This document shows, one piece after another, positions 8,997-17,538 of a DNA stretch of 64,000 bases. The position numbers and the translations under genes are program-made. The notes beneath the pieces were generated by a model. The model had not been told where the DNA came from. It saw nothing but the letters and a program-made list of their open reading frames with translations, and searched no databases. The stretch is from JAPOXR01 sp965214695 (GTDB lineage: Bacteria; Pseudomonadota; Alphaproteobacteria; Rhodobacterales; Rhodobacteraceae). The stretch lies in assembly GCA_965214695.1 (NCBI GenBank), contig OZ243967.1, positions 124,001 through 188,000 of the forward strand. Reading direction: 5' to 3'. Every line of letters starts with the position of its first letter. Position 1 is the first letter of the stretch.

Positions 8997-9651
8997 ATGA
9001 CGGATGCGGAAAGGGAGTTGCTGCGCTCGGCGCTGCCGACAGGATGTCGGGGGCTTGCCTGCAGGAACGACCGTCGGATCATGGACGGGATCTTCTTCAT
9101 CTTGCCGGCTGGCTCGCCATGGCGTGACCTGCCGGGGGTTACGGCCCGTATACGACCTGCTGCAAGGGCGGGAGCAAGGACAGGAGCGGGGCGAGGGTCA
9201 TCCCGGATCTTCAACGGTTTGCCGGCCCGGACGGAGATGATGCGGATGGCGGGGGCGGTGCCCCGGCGGTGCGGGTGCACAGGCACGGCGCCGGCTCGCG
9301 CCGGGAGGGTAAGCGGCGCGGGATCGGGCGCAGCGGCGGTGGCCTGGCAACGAAGATCCATGCTGCGCTGGACGGTGCGGGGCGATCGCTTGCCGTGCGG
9401 CTGTCGCCGGGACTGGCGGGGTTGCCGTGATTCCCTCCAGGGCAAACCGGAAGGTGCCACGGGAGTTGGACCGGGACCTCGATGCCAGGCGCAACCTTGC
9501 GGCGCGTGTCTTCGGCAAGATCAAGGAGTTCCGGAGAGTGGCAACAAGATACGGGAAGTGGGCCGGGAACGACCTGTCCACCGTGCTGCCTGCCGGGACA
9601 CGCGACCTGCTGCGAGCTCTGGCAAGGGGATCAATTGAGTCCACACCTTAG
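8997..9651 (+). pseudogene. IS5-family (IS427-like) transposase relic
   Basis: Remnant of a DDE transposase. The opening M-T-D-A-E-R-E-L-L-R-S-A-L-P and NDRRIMDGIFFILPAGSPWRDLP match the N-terminus of IS5/IS427 transposases. The frame then shifts to YGPYTTC, RVHRHGAG and IGRSGGGLATKIHAALDG, which stops at 9428-9430. After a deletion of the core, the C-terminal signature VIPSRANRKVPREL and RNLAARVFGKIKEFRRVATRY resumes in another frame to 9651. The full protein would be about 250-280 residues, and part of the catalytic core is gone, so it cannot be active. A TTGAGTCCACACCTTA stretch at the 3' end (about 9637-9652) resembles an IS terminus. I found no matching left end. Confidence 0.82.
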
Positions 9652-9678
9652 GTCAGTTCGGCGGGTGCGAATCGAGCA

Positions 9679-10629
9679 ATGAACCGGTCAACCCTGAGTA
9701 TCGTCTGCGTGGTTGGCGCTTCGGTGGCGTTTTCGCTCAACGACGTGTCGGTCAAGTTTGTCAGCGGCTCATACGCATTGCACGAGGTCATGCTGATCCG
9801 CTCGACGGTTGCCCTTGTAATCACCCTGTCCATCCTGGTTCCGCTCGAGGGTGGATTGCATGTCCTGAGAACCAGGCGGCCGCTGCTGCACGTGACTCGG
9901 GGCCTGTGCATCGTGATCGCCAACCTGGCCTTCCTGTCGGCAATCACCATCATCCCCCTGGCCGAGTTGACGGCCATCTTTTTCATCGCCCCCTTGATGA
10001 CGACGGCGTTTTCGGTGATCTTCCTGGGTGAAACCGTCGGTATGCGCCGGTGGCTGGCGCTACTTGTCGGCATCATCGGCGTGTTGCTGATCGTTCGTCC
10101 GGGCGGGACCGAGTTCCATTGGGCGATGATACTTCCGATCATCGCCGCCACCGCCTATGCGACCCTCAACACGATTACCCGGAAGATGGGGCTGTCGGAA
10201 AACGCGTCGGCAATGACGCTCTACATTCAGCTGACCTTCGCCGCGGTCTGCCTGGTGATGGGCGCCGCCTTCGGCGATGGCAGGTATGCCGGGACTGGCA
10301 ATCCGGCACTCGAATTCATTCTCAGGGAATGGCGACCGGTCATGATCACGGATTTGGCGATCATCGCCGGTTCGGGTGTCTGCAGTGCCGCCGGCGGATA
10401 CATGATTTCCCAGGCCTACCGGAGCAGCGAGGCCGGATTGGTGGCGCCCTTCGAATATTCGGTTCTGCCCTTGGCGGTGATGTGGGGGTTCATCATCTGG
10501 GGCGAGGTGCCATCGCCGGTTTCGGCGCTGGGTATCCTGGTCATACTCGGATCCGGCGTCTTCATTGCCATACGCGAGGCGCAGGCCAGGAAAACGCCCG
10601 TCACGCGGCGAATATCAGGAAGGCGCTGA
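9679..10629 (+). CDS. DMT superfamily (EamA) transporter
   Basis: Inner-membrane exporter of the drug/metabolite transporter superfamily. 316 residues with two EamA repeats and about ten hydrophobic segments. The first repeat starts S-F-S-L-N-D-V-S-V-K-F near residue 15 and ends at IIGVLLIVRPGG near residue 145. The second ends with EYSVLPLAVMWGFIIWGEVPSP near residue 265. ATG 9679 lies 28 bases after the IS relic and should have its own promoter. Family members export amino acids, nucleosides or metabolites; the substrate cannot be told. Convergent with the STAS gene. Confidence 0.88.
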   Translation: MNRSTLSIVCVVGASVAFSLNDVSVKFVSGSYALHEVMLIRSTVALVITLSILVPLEGGLHVLRTRRPLLHVTRGLCIVIANLAFLSAITIIPLAELTAIFFIAPLMTTAFSVIFLGETVGMRRWLALLVGIIGVLLIVRPGGTEFHWAMILPIIAATAYATLNTITRKMGLSENASAMTLYIQLTFAAVCLVMGAAFGDGRYAGTGNPALEFILREWRPVMITDLAIIAGSGVCSAAGGYMISQAYRSSEAGLVAPFEYSVLPLAVMWGFIIWGEVPSPVSALGILVILGSGVFIAIREAQARKTPVTRRISGRR

Positions 10630-10656
10630 CTGCAACCGGCCGGCATCGGCAATGCG

Positions 10657-10714
10657 GATCGGGGATGTCCGTGTGCTGCAGATTCCCGATCGGGTGCCCC
10701 TGCCGACAGGCAGG
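10657..10714. terminator. Two hairpins between convergent DMT and STAS genes
   Basis: GATCGGGGA (10657-10665) pairs with TTCCCGATC (10683-10691) with one G-T wobble. CCTGCC/GGCAGG (10699-10714) forms a second stem around a GACA loop. Both lie in the 99-base gap between convergent genes, so a two-way terminator is plausible. No U-tract. Confidence 0.4.
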
Positions 10715-10728
10715 CTGCGCCCCGTTGA

Positions 10729-11064
10729 TCAACTCACCGACTTGACCGCTTCCTCCTTCGAGGCAAGGATGGGGATGATCCGGTCGAAGCCGCTGATCCT
10801 GAAGACCTCTTCGATTTGGGTAGGAAGCGAAGCAAGGGCAAAGCTGCCGCCCTTGGCCTTGACCGCCTTGGTTATCAGCAGGATCGCGCGCAAACCGGCG
10901 CTACTGATGTAATCCAGACCTGACAGATCAACGACCACCGAGCAATCACTGTCACCGATTTCCGAATTGAGCGCGGCCTCGAAATCACGGGAATTGACTC
11001 CGTCCAGCCTGCCACCAAAATTCACGATCAGTACGTTGCCACTGCGCTCTACATCCAGATCCAT
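10729..11064 (-). CDS. STAS domain protein (anti-sigma factor antagonist family)
   Basis: A single STAS domain of about 111 residues, the SpoIIAA/RsbV type. The fold starts D-L-D-V-E-R-S-G-N-V-L-I-V-N-F-G-G-R-L-D. The signature VVDLSGLDYISSAGLRAILL near residues 50-70 contains the serine that partner kinases phosphorylate. I set the start at ATG 11064; the frame is open further upstream to 11343, but that part is not STAS-like. No anti-sigma kinase, phosphatase or sigma factor gene is beside it, so the partner must be elsewhere. A promoter-like pair of boxes and an inverted repeat lie upstream. Confidence 0.88.
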   Translation of the reverse strand: MDLDVERSGNVLIVNFGGRLDGVNSRDFEAALNSEIGDSDCSVVVDLSGLDYISSAGLRAILLITKAVKAKGGSFALASLPTQIEEVFRISGFDRIIPILASKEEAVKSVS

Positions 11065-11088
11065 CGCGTACACCCCCCGGGTTTTGTA

Positions 11089-11145
11089 GTGAAATTCCAA
11101 TATACTCGATGCGCCAACGATTCCAACCATGCTTGGAATTTTCAC
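11089..11145 (-). promoter_or_regulatory. Candidate promoter and inverted repeat upstream of the STAS gene
   Basis: Read on the minus strand, TTGGAA (11121-11126), 16 bases and TATATT (11099-11104) look like -35 and -10 boxes. Arms GTGAAATTCCAA (11089-11100) and TTGGAATTTTCAC (11133-11145) flank them as an inverted repeat with one extra T. This could be an operator. Seen in sequence; function inferred. Confidence 0.4.
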
Positions 11146-11632
11146 GCACTCCAGCCCTGTTATATGGATTGCGGCGAGCATGGCAACACGGCAAACCGCT
11201 GAATGTGCAGGGCGGCAATCCGGGCAAGACGAGCAATTCGGCCAGGATGACGGGGATGCTGGATTGTAGTACGGCAAATTCGTGCATCCAACGGCGCGGC
11301 GATCATCCTTCCGTTTGAGCCTGGCATCGTGGATCTTGCGCAATCAGGTGACGCGGCGGCCAGGAGGTCACGACGAGACCGGCGCGGTGCATGGCGATCA
11401 ATCGCCTTGTCCAGCAGCCATGCCACATCGTTGAGCGTCCAACGTCCGGCCTTCCAGCCTGGAAGCGCGCGCCAGCAAGCGGTCAGTCAGCGTCCGTGCA
11501 GACGGCATTCGCAAGTGTCTTCGATTCGCAGTCGGGATGATGGTGGTCGAAGACAACCCGACGCCCTGGAGTGCCAGGCCGGTGCCGTGGGCCGGTCTGG
11601 TTGATCGACTCGGATCTGGGTTGGTGGTCATG
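11146..11632. other. Non-coding stretch between STAS and N-formylglutamate amidohydrolase genes
   Basis: About 490 bases with short overlapping frames on both strands and no recognisable protein. One minus-strand frame (11398-11631) starts well but matches nothing I know. This may be decayed coding DNA or spacer. Confidence 0.4.
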
Positions 11633-12364
11633 TCAGCCGGTGCAACAATTGGCTATCATCCCGCACAGGATGTCGGACCAGTAGCGCCTGCCGCGGTCAT
11701 TTCCGATCAAATCGTGCCTGATCTCGACGATGATGGTCGGGATCCTGTGGCTGTCGCCATGAACAGGTATCGTGTAGTCGTGATCGCTCTCCACCCGGTA
11801 GGGCTGGTTGTCGCCGACCACCAGGCCTGGAATTCCATTGAGATAGGCAAGGCAGCGCCTGGCCAGGCCATTGGCCGAGCCATAGAGAATTCCGCAATGC
11901 CAGGGTCGGGGGATGCCTTCGGTGCGCAGCATCGGGACAAAACTGTGCAGTGACAGGATGAAGCCGGGCTCCAGCCTGGCAAGACGTTCCGAGAATGCCC
12001 GGTGAAACGGCTGGTGATAGCTGTCGATCCGGACCTGGTATTCGGCGTCGGAGAGCCCGGCATTGGCCGGGATGGGTGTGCCGTCGCTGATCTCAATGAC
12101 GCATTCGGGTGAACCTACCGGTCGGTTGAGATCGGCCACCAGCCGCGAGTACCGGCCGAGAAGGGCCGGGAATCCGGCCTGCTCGTTCAGGCGACGGACA
12201 AGGGCATCAATCCCCAAATCCCATCCGATATGCCGGTGCAACTCTCCCGTCTCGAGCCCCAGGGTGCCGAGTGTGGCGGGAACCTCCACACCGGCATGTT
12301 CGGCGCAGAGCAGGATATTCGCCGGGCGCCGGGCATCCAGGTAATGATAAATCGGTTCGGACAT
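11633..12364 (-). CDS. N-formylglutamate amidohydrolase family protein
   Basis: Predicted zinc amidohydrolase of the FGase family (the HutG type releases formate from N-formylglutamate in histidine breakdown, but many members act on unknown N-acyl substrates). 243 residues. Motifs include ILLCAEHAGVEVP near residue 16 (metal-binding histidine), HIGWDLGIDALVRRL near residue 45, SRLVADLNRP near residue 72, and ILSLHSFVPML near residue 137. Start ATG 12364 is chosen because GAGGAG lies five bases upstream and the family begins here; the longer frame to 12529 is not conserved. No other hut genes are nearby. Confidence 0.85.
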   Translation of the reverse strand: MSEPIYHYLDARRPANILLCAEHAGVEVPATLGTLGLETGELHRHIGWDLGIDALVRRLNEQAGFPALLGRYSRLVADLNRPVGSPECVIEISDGTPIPANAGLSDAEYQVRIDSYHQPFHRAFSERLARLEPGFILSLHSFVPMLRTEGIPRPWHCGILYGSANGLARRCLAYLNGIPGLVVGDNQPYRVESDHDYTIPVHGDSHRIPTIIVEIRHDLIGNDRGRRYWSDILCGMIANCCTG

Positions 12365-12690
12365 GCAATCTCCTCGGGCCAACAGATTCGGCGCGTCGAG
12401 TCTTGGATGCCGGGGCATGAAAGGTAAAGACCGAAGACAGCGGGGCTGACGACCTGATCGGCCGGACTCCATTTCCACCCGGGCGGGTCGTGACCGGTAC
12501 CGGTTTCCGATGATGCGTGACGATCCCATGGGTCAGGCTGCGGCGATCCGTCGAGCCGGCGGGTTTGCAAACGCTTCCCGGCGCGGGTCTTGCCGGAAAC
12601 TTCCGTCGCCAATTCCCGTTTGACCGGTATATGCATGCGGTATAATTGATTCCGATCCACTCATGCGGCGGGTACAGTAAGGATTCGGGC
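12365..12690. other. Divergent promoter region before the nuo operon
   Basis: 326 bases between the minus-strand amidohydrolase gene and nuoA. The right end carries the nuo promoter described separately. I see no gene or RNA in the rest. Confidence 0.5.
12620..12646 (+). promoter_or_regulatory. Sigma-70 promoter of the nuo operon
   Basis: TTGACC (12620-12625) and a perfect TATAAT (12641-12646) are separated by 15 bases (16 if TTTGAC at 12619 is used). Transcription would start near 12653, leaving a leader of about 38 bases before the nuoA TTG. Two GATTC sites (12648-12652 and 12682-12686), which fit the GANTC target of CcrM, lie just downstream. Confidence 0.6.
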
Positions 12691-13056
12691 TTGGACGAAT
12701 TGCTCAGGGAATATTTCGCCGTACTGGTTTTCATCGGCATTGCGTCGGGGCTCGGGTTGCTGTTGTTGCTGGCGGCCGGCATCATCGCGGTATCGAATCC
12801 GGACCCGGAGAAGGTGTCTGCCTATGAGTGCGGATTCAATGCATTCGACGACGCCAGGATGAAATTCGATGTCAGGTTCTACCTGGTTGCGATCCTGTTC
12901 ATCATTTTCGACCTCGAAGTGGCATTCCTCTTTCCCTGGGCGGCGGCGTTTTCGGAGGTGGGCCTGTTCGGGTTCTGGTCGATGATGGTGTTCCTGGCGG
13001 TGCTTACGGTCGGGTTCGTCTATGAATGGAAGAAGGGCGGGCTCGAATGGGAGTAG
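12691..13056 (+). CDS. nuoA: NADH-quinone oxidoreductase subunit A
   Basis: Small membrane subunit of complex I. 121 residues with three transmembrane helices: about 8-32, 65-85 and 92-112. The diagnostic loop EKVSAYECGFNAFDDARMKFDVRFYLVAILFIIFD is split over residues 38-72 and holds the conserved cysteine. The start is TTG 12691, six bases after TAAGGAT; the upstream TTG 12646 overlaps the -10 box and is unlikely. First gene of the operon. Its end overlaps nuoB. Confidence 0.95.
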   Translation: MDELLREYFAVLVFIGIASGLGLLLLLAAGIIAVSNPDPEKVSAYECGFNAFDDARMKFDVRFYLVAILFIIFDLEVAFLFPWAAAFSEVGLFGFWSMMVFLAVLTVGFVYEWKKGGLEWE

Positions 13057-13580
13057 ATGTCGTGGGCAAGGCCGGCCCGGAAGACAATCGGCAACCGGCG
13101 CTGGCTGCCGGCAGGGAATTGGAGGACAAGGGCTTCCTGCTGACCTCTGCCGAGGATATCATCAACTGGGCCAGGACCGGCTCGCTGCACTGGATGACCT
13201 TCGGCCTGGCATGCTGTGCGGTCGAGATGATGCACACCTCGATGCCGAGATACGATCTGGAGCGATTCGGCACCGCCCCGAGGGCGTCGCCGCGCCAGTC
13301 GGATCTGATGATCGTTGCCGGCACGCTGACCAACAAGATGGCGCCGGCCCTGCGCAAGGTCTACGACCAGATGCCGGAGCCCCGTTACGTGATCTCGATG
13401 GGATCCTGCGCCAATGGCGGCGGCTATTATCACTACAGCTACTCGGTGGTCCGGGGCTGCGACCGGGTGGTGCCGGTGGATATTTACGTCCCGGGCTGTC
13501 CGCCGACGGCCGAGGCGCTGCTGTACGGAATTTTGCAGCTGCAGCGGAAGATCCGGCGCACCGGAACAATCGTTCGGTAA
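13047..13580 (+). CDS. nuoB: NADH-quinone oxidoreductase subunit B
   Basis: Peripheral subunit of complex I that carries the last iron-sulfur cluster (N2) before quinone. 177 residues. The cluster cysteines are in FGLACCAVEMMHT near residue 52, GSCANGGGYYHYSYSVVRGCDRVVP split around residue 120, and VPGCPPTAEALLYGI near residue 150. Start ATG 13047 overlaps the nuoA stop; an upstream in-frame ATG at 13026 would add seven residues. Confidence 0.96.
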   Translation: MGVDVVGKAGPEDNRQPALAAGRELEDKGFLLTSAEDIINWARTGSLHWMTFGLACCAVEMMHTSMPRYDLERFGTAPRASPRQSDLMIVAGTLTNKMAPALRKVYDQMPEPRYVISMGSCANGGGYYHYSYSVVRGCDRVVPVDIYVPGCPPTAEALLYGILQLQRKIRRTGTIVR

Positions 13581-13589
13581 GGGCAGGTG

Positions 13590-14195
13590 ATGGTCGCGAG
13601 TGACGGCAACAATCTTGCCGGACATGTGTTGGAGCGCAGCAGCGATGCCGTGCTGACCACCGAGGTCACCGGTGGCGAACTGGTTGCCATGGCAGTGGTA
13701 TCCGGCCTGTCCGACCTCGTCGAATTCCTGAAGTCCGACCCGAAATGCCGGTTTTCCACCCTGGTGGACATTACCGCCATTGACTGGCCTGGAAGGGAAA
13801 AGCGCTTCGAGATCGTCTACCACCTGCTGTCCATGGAACTGAACCAGCGGATTCGCGTGAAGGCGGCGGTGCGGGAGAATGAACTGGTCCCGTCGGTGGT
13901 GTCGATCCACCCCTCGGCCAACTGGTTCGAGCGGGAAGTGTTCGACATGTACGGCATCCTGTTTTCCGGTCATCCCGATCTGCGGCGGATCCTGACCGAT
14001 TACGGGTTTCGCGGCCATCCGCTGCGCAAGGATTTTCCGGTTACCGGTTTCACCGAGGTCAGGTATGACGAGGCGCGCAAGCGGGTGATTCACGAACCGG
14101 TCGAACTGGTCCAGGAATACCGGCAGTTCGATTTCATGAGTCCCTGGGAAGGGGCCGAGCACATCCTGGACGAGGAGGGCGAGGCCGGAAAATGA
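13590..14195 (+). CDS. nuoC: NADH-quinone oxidoreductase subunit C
   Basis: 30-kDa peripheral arm subunit of complex I. 201 residues, separate from NuoD as is usual in alphaproteobacteria. The signature ERE-V-F-D-M-Y-G-I-L-F-S-G-H-P-D-L-R-R-I-L-T-D-Y-G-F is near residues 112-138, followed by GHPLRKDFPVTGFTEVRYD. Start ATG 13590, preceded by AAGGGCAGG; GTG 13587 is an alternative. It lies nine bases after nuoB. Confidence 0.95.
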   Translation: MVASDGNNLAGHVLERSSDAVLTTEVTGGELVAMAVVSGLSDLVEFLKSDPKCRFSTLVDITAIDWPGREKRFEIVYHLLSMELNQRIRVKAAVRENELVPSVVSIHPSANWFEREVFDMYGILFSGHPDLRRILTDYGFRGHPLRKDFPVTGFTEVRYDEARKRVIHEPVELVQEYRQFDFMSPWEGAEHILDEEGEAGK

Positions 14196-14256
14196 GCATG
14201 ATGGCGGCAATCCGGGCTGGCGTGATGCCGGGACACGACCATGCGGGTGCGGCCGC

Positions 14257-15477
14257 ATGAGCGAGATCATGGACGGGCCGGCTGAAGACCTGCTCCCCGG
14301 CGAGCAGAAGATCCGCAATTTCAACATCAATTTCGGGCCGCAGCATCCGGCGGCGCACGGGGTTCTGCGGCTGGTGCTGGAGCTGGATGGCGAAATCGTG
14401 TCACGTTGCGATCCGCATATCGGGCTTCTGCACCGTGGAACCGAGAAACTGATGGAGAGCCGGACCTACCTGCAGAACCTGCCCTATTTCGACCGTCTCG
14501 ACTACGTCGCCCCGATGAACCAGGAACATGCCTGGTGCCTGGCGATCGAGCGCCTGACCGGCACCGAAATCCCGCGGCGGGCTTCACTGATCCGGGTGCT
14601 CTATTCCGAGATTGGTCGTATCCTGAACCATTTGCTGAACGTTACCACCCAGGCCATGGATGTCGGCGCCTTGACCCCGCCGCTCTGGGGCTTCGAGGAG
14701 CGCGAGAAACTGATGGTGTTCTACGAGCGGGCAAGCGGCGCCCGGCTGCATTCGGCCTATTTTCGTCCCGGCGGCGTCCACCAGGACCTGCCGGCGGGGC
14801 TCGGCGATGACATTGGCGAATGGTGCCGGCAGTTTCCCGCCCGGCTTGACGACATCGAGGATCTGCTGACCGAGAACCGGATCTTCAAGCAGCGCAATGT
14901 CGATATCGGAATCGTCAGCCGGCAGGATGCCGAAGACTGGGCATTTTCCGGCGTCATGGTCCGCGGCTCGGGCATTGCCTGGGATTTGCGCCGGACGCAG
15001 CCCTACGAGTGTTACGACGAGTTCGATTTCCTGATTCCTGTCGGCAGGAACGGTGATTGCTATGACCGGTATTTGTGCCGGATGGCCGAGATGCGGGAGA
15101 GTTGCCGGATCATCGAACAATGCCTGGCCAGGCTTGAGGCCGAGGAGGGCAATGTCATGGCCCGGGGCAAGCTGGCGCCGCCAGGGCGGGCCGAGATGAA
15201 GACATCGATGGAAGCGCTGATCCACCATTTCAAGCTCTACACCGAGGGGTTTCATGTTCCGGCAGGCGAGGTCTACGCCGCGGTCGAGGCGCCGAAGGGC
15301 GAATTCGGCGTCTACCTGGTGTCGGACGGCACCAACCGGCCATACAAGGCCAAGATCAGGGCACCGGGATTTCCGCATCTGCAGGCCATGGACCACCTGT
15401 GCAACGGTCATCTCCTGGCCGACGTGTCGGCCGTGATCGGCTCTCTCGACGTGGTCTTTGGTGAAATCGACCGATGA
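14257..15477 (+). CDS. nuoD: NADH-quinone oxidoreductase subunit D
   Basis: 49-kDa subunit of complex I; together with NuoB it forms the quinone-binding site. 406 residues. The N-terminal NFNINFGPQHPAAHGVLRL near residue 22 contains the quinone-site histidines. HIGLLHRGTEKLME lies near residue 55, and the C-terminus ADVSAVIGSLDVVFGEIDR is the family ending. Start ATG 14257 follows a 61-base gap after nuoC. Confidence 0.97.
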   Translation: MSEIMDGPAEDLLPGEQKIRNFNINFGPQHPAAHGVLRLVLELDGEIVSRCDPHIGLLHRGTEKLMESRTYLQNLPYFDRLDYVAPMNQEHAWCLAIERLTGTEIPRRASLIRVLYSEIGRILNHLLNVTTQAMDVGALTPPLWGFEEREKLMVFYERASGARLHSAYFRPGGVHQDLPAGLGDDIGEWCRQFPARLDDIEDLLTENRIFKQRNVDIGIVSRQDAEDWAFSGVMVRGSGIAWDLRRTQPYECYDEFDFLIPVGRNGDCYDRYLCRMAEMRESCRIIEQCLARLEAEEGNVMARGKLAPPGRAEMKTSMEALIHHFKLYTEGFHVPAGEVYAAVEAPKGEFGVYLVSDGTNRPYKAKIRAPGFPHLQAMDHLCNGHLLADVSAVIGSLDVVFGEIDR

Positions 15478-15543
15478 CGGCGCAACCGACAAGGCCGGGC
15501 GGCACCATGCCGCCTCGAACTGACGACCGGGAGGTATGAGTCG

Positions 15544-16245
15544 GTGAGGCGGCAATTCGCGGACAGCCAGCCGGACTCCTTTGCATTCACGGCGGAGAAT
15601 GCCCGGTGGGCCCGGCAGCAGATCGGGAAATACCCGGAGGGAAGGCAGGCTTCGGCGATCATCCCCATCCTGATGCGGGCGCAGGAGCAGGAGGGTTGGC
15701 TGACCAGGCCGGCGGTCGAGGCCGTGGCCGACATGCTCGGCTTGGCCCATATCCGTGCCTATGAGGTGGCCACTTTTTACTTCATGTTCCAGCTGCAACC
15801 CGTTGGAAGGATTGCACATGTTCAGGTTTGTGGCACCACGCCCTGCATGCTGTGCGGCAGCGAGGAGCTGATCGAGGCCTGCAAGCGGCGGATTTCATTA
15901 CAACCGCACCGGATCTCGGAGGATGGCAGCTTCAGCTGGGAGGAGGTCGAATGCCTCGGGGCCTGCTGCAACGCGCCGGTTGTCCAGATTGGCCGAGATT
16001 ACTACGAGGATTTGGATGCCAGGACGCTTGAGGGCATCCTCGATTTGCTGGCAGATGGCGACGTGCCGGCACCGGGATCGCAAACCGGGCGTTTTTCCTC
16101 GGAGCCTGCATCGGGACTGACCTCGCTGACCGGGTATCGCAATCCGGAGCTATCTGCCAACGCCGCGGTGTCGAGGGCGGTCGAGCAGGGCGATACCCTG
16201 TTCGGGGCGGGTGCAGCGGAAAGGGGGCGTGGCAGCGATGCTTGA
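15544..16245 (+). CDS. nuoE: NADH-quinone oxidoreductase subunit E
   Basis: 24-kDa thioredoxin-fold subunit carrying the 2Fe-2S cluster N1a. 233 residues. Cluster ligands are seen in VCGTTPCMLCG near residue 97 and ECLGACCNAPVVQI near residue 137. The N-terminal half has the usual ALIPILMRAQEQ-like helix region. The C-terminal 50 residues (Ser/Gly/Pro-rich) extend past the fold and look disordered. The start is GTG 15544, close after GGGAGG; the stop overlaps the nuoF start. Confidence 0.94.
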   Translation: MRRQFADSQPDSFAFTAENARWARQQIGKYPEGRQASAIIPILMRAQEQEGWLTRPAVEAVADMLGLAHIRAYEVATFYFMFQLQPVGRIAHVQVCGTTPCMLCGSEELIEACKRRISLQPHRISEDGSFSWEEVECLGACCNAPVVQIGRDYYEDLDARTLEGILDLLADGDVPAPGSQTGRFSSEPASGLTSLTGYRNPELSANAAVSRAVEQGDTLFGAGAAERGRGSDA

Positions 16246-17527
16246 CGACCGGGACCGGATATTCACCAACCTTTACGGCATGGATGACCGGACGCTTGAT
16301 GGCGCCAGGCGCCGGGGTCACTGGGACGGCACTGCCGGTCTGATCGCCAGGGGGGTTGACTGGATCATCGGCGAGATCAAGGCCAGCGGGTTGCGCGGCC
16401 GCGGCGGGGCCGGCTTCCCAACCGGGCTCAAGTGGAGTTTCATGCCGGGAGGCGACGACCGGCCACGTTATCTCGTTGTCAATGCCGACGAATCCGAACC
16501 TGGAACCTGCAAGGACCGGGAGATCATGCGCCATGATCCGCACAGCCTGATCGAGGGCTGCCTCGTTGCCGGTTTCGCCATGGGCGCGGGTACCGCCTAC
16601 ATCTATATACGCGGCGAGTATGTCCGCGAGCGGGAATTGTTGCAGCACGCGATCGACGAGGCGCGGGAAGCCGGCCTTATCGGCCCCAATGCCGCTGGCT
16701 CCGGCTGGGATTTCGAGGTCATCCTGCATCATGGCGCCGGCGCCTATATCTGCGGCGAGGAAACGGCGCTGCTGGAAAGCCTTGAAGGCAAGAAGGGCAT
16801 GCCGCGGATGAAGCCGCCATTTCCGGCAGTCGCCGGCCTCTATGGCTGCCCGACAACGGTCAACAACGTCGAATCGATTGCCGTGGTGCCGACGATCCTG
16901 CGGCGGGGCGCCTCCTGGTTTGCCTCGATCGGCCGGGAACGCAATACCGGCACCAAGATTTTTGCCATTAGCGGCCATGTCAACAATCCCTGCGTGGTTG
17001 AGGAAGCGATGTCGATCCCGATGCGGGAGCTGATCGACCGGCATTGCGGCGGCGTGCGCGGGGGATGGGACAATCTCAAGGCGGTGATCCCGGGCGGCTC
17101 GTCGGTTCCCTGCCTTCCGGCCCGGCTGTGCGACGAGGCGCTCATGGATTTCGATTGGCTGGCAGAGCAGAAGAGCGGGCTTGGCACCGCCGCCGTCATC
17201 GTGATGGACCAGTCGACGGATATCATCAAGGCAATCTGGCGGCTGTCCAAATTCTACAAGCATGAAAGCTGCGGACAATGCACGCCGTGCCGGGAGGGTG
17301 CTGGCTGGATGATGCGGGTCATGGAGCGGCTGGTGAGTGGCAAGGCCGAACTCGAGGAGATCGACATGCTGCTGGACGTGTCGAAACAGGTCGAGGGGCA
17401 CACCATCTGCGCCCTCGGCGACGCCGCGGCATGGCCGATCCAGGGGCTGATCCGCCATTTTCGCGACGAGATCGAGGACCGGATCAAGTCCCGTCCGAAA
17501 TCCACGCCATCGCGCATCGCGGCCTGA
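16238..17527 (+). CDS. nuoF: NADH-quinone oxidoreductase subunit F
   Basis: 51-kDa subunit that binds NADH and FMN and holds cluster N3. 429 residues. GLRGRGGAGFPTGLKWSFMP near residue 45 is the nucleotide-binding loop, ADESEPGTCKDREIMRHDPH near residue 85 contacts FMN, GAGAYICGEETALLESLEG is near residue 167, and SCGQCTPCREGAGW near residue 345 holds cluster cysteines. Start ATG 16238 overlaps the nuoE stop (ATGCTTGA); GTG 16229 is a possible alternative. Confidence 0.96.
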   Translation: MLDDRDRIFTNLYGMDDRTLDGARRRGHWDGTAGLIARGVDWIIGEIKASGLRGRGGAGFPTGLKWSFMPGGDDRPRYLVVNADESEPGTCKDREIMRHDPHSLIEGCLVAGFAMGAGTAYIYIRGEYVRERELLQHAIDEAREAGLIGPNAAGSGWDFEVILHHGAGAYICGEETALLESLEGKKGMPRMKPPFPAVAGLYGCPTTVNNVESIAVVPTILRRGASWFASIGRERNTGTKIFAISGHVNNPCVVEEAMSIPMRELIDRHCGGVRGGWDNLKAVIPGGSSVPCLPARLCDEALMDFDWLAEQKSGLGTAAVIVMDQSTDIIKAIWRLSKFYKHESCGQCTPCREGAGWMMRVMERLVSGKAELEEIDMLLDVSKQVEGHTICALGDAAAWPIQGLIRHFRDEIEDRIKSRPKSTPSRIAA

Positions 17528-17538
17528 ACGGACGGGGG

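Noticed and set aside
11537..11953. A plus-strand 138-codon frame with a plausible start
   Set aside because: Most of it lies opposite the conserved N-formylglutamate amidohydrolase gene and it resembles nothing.
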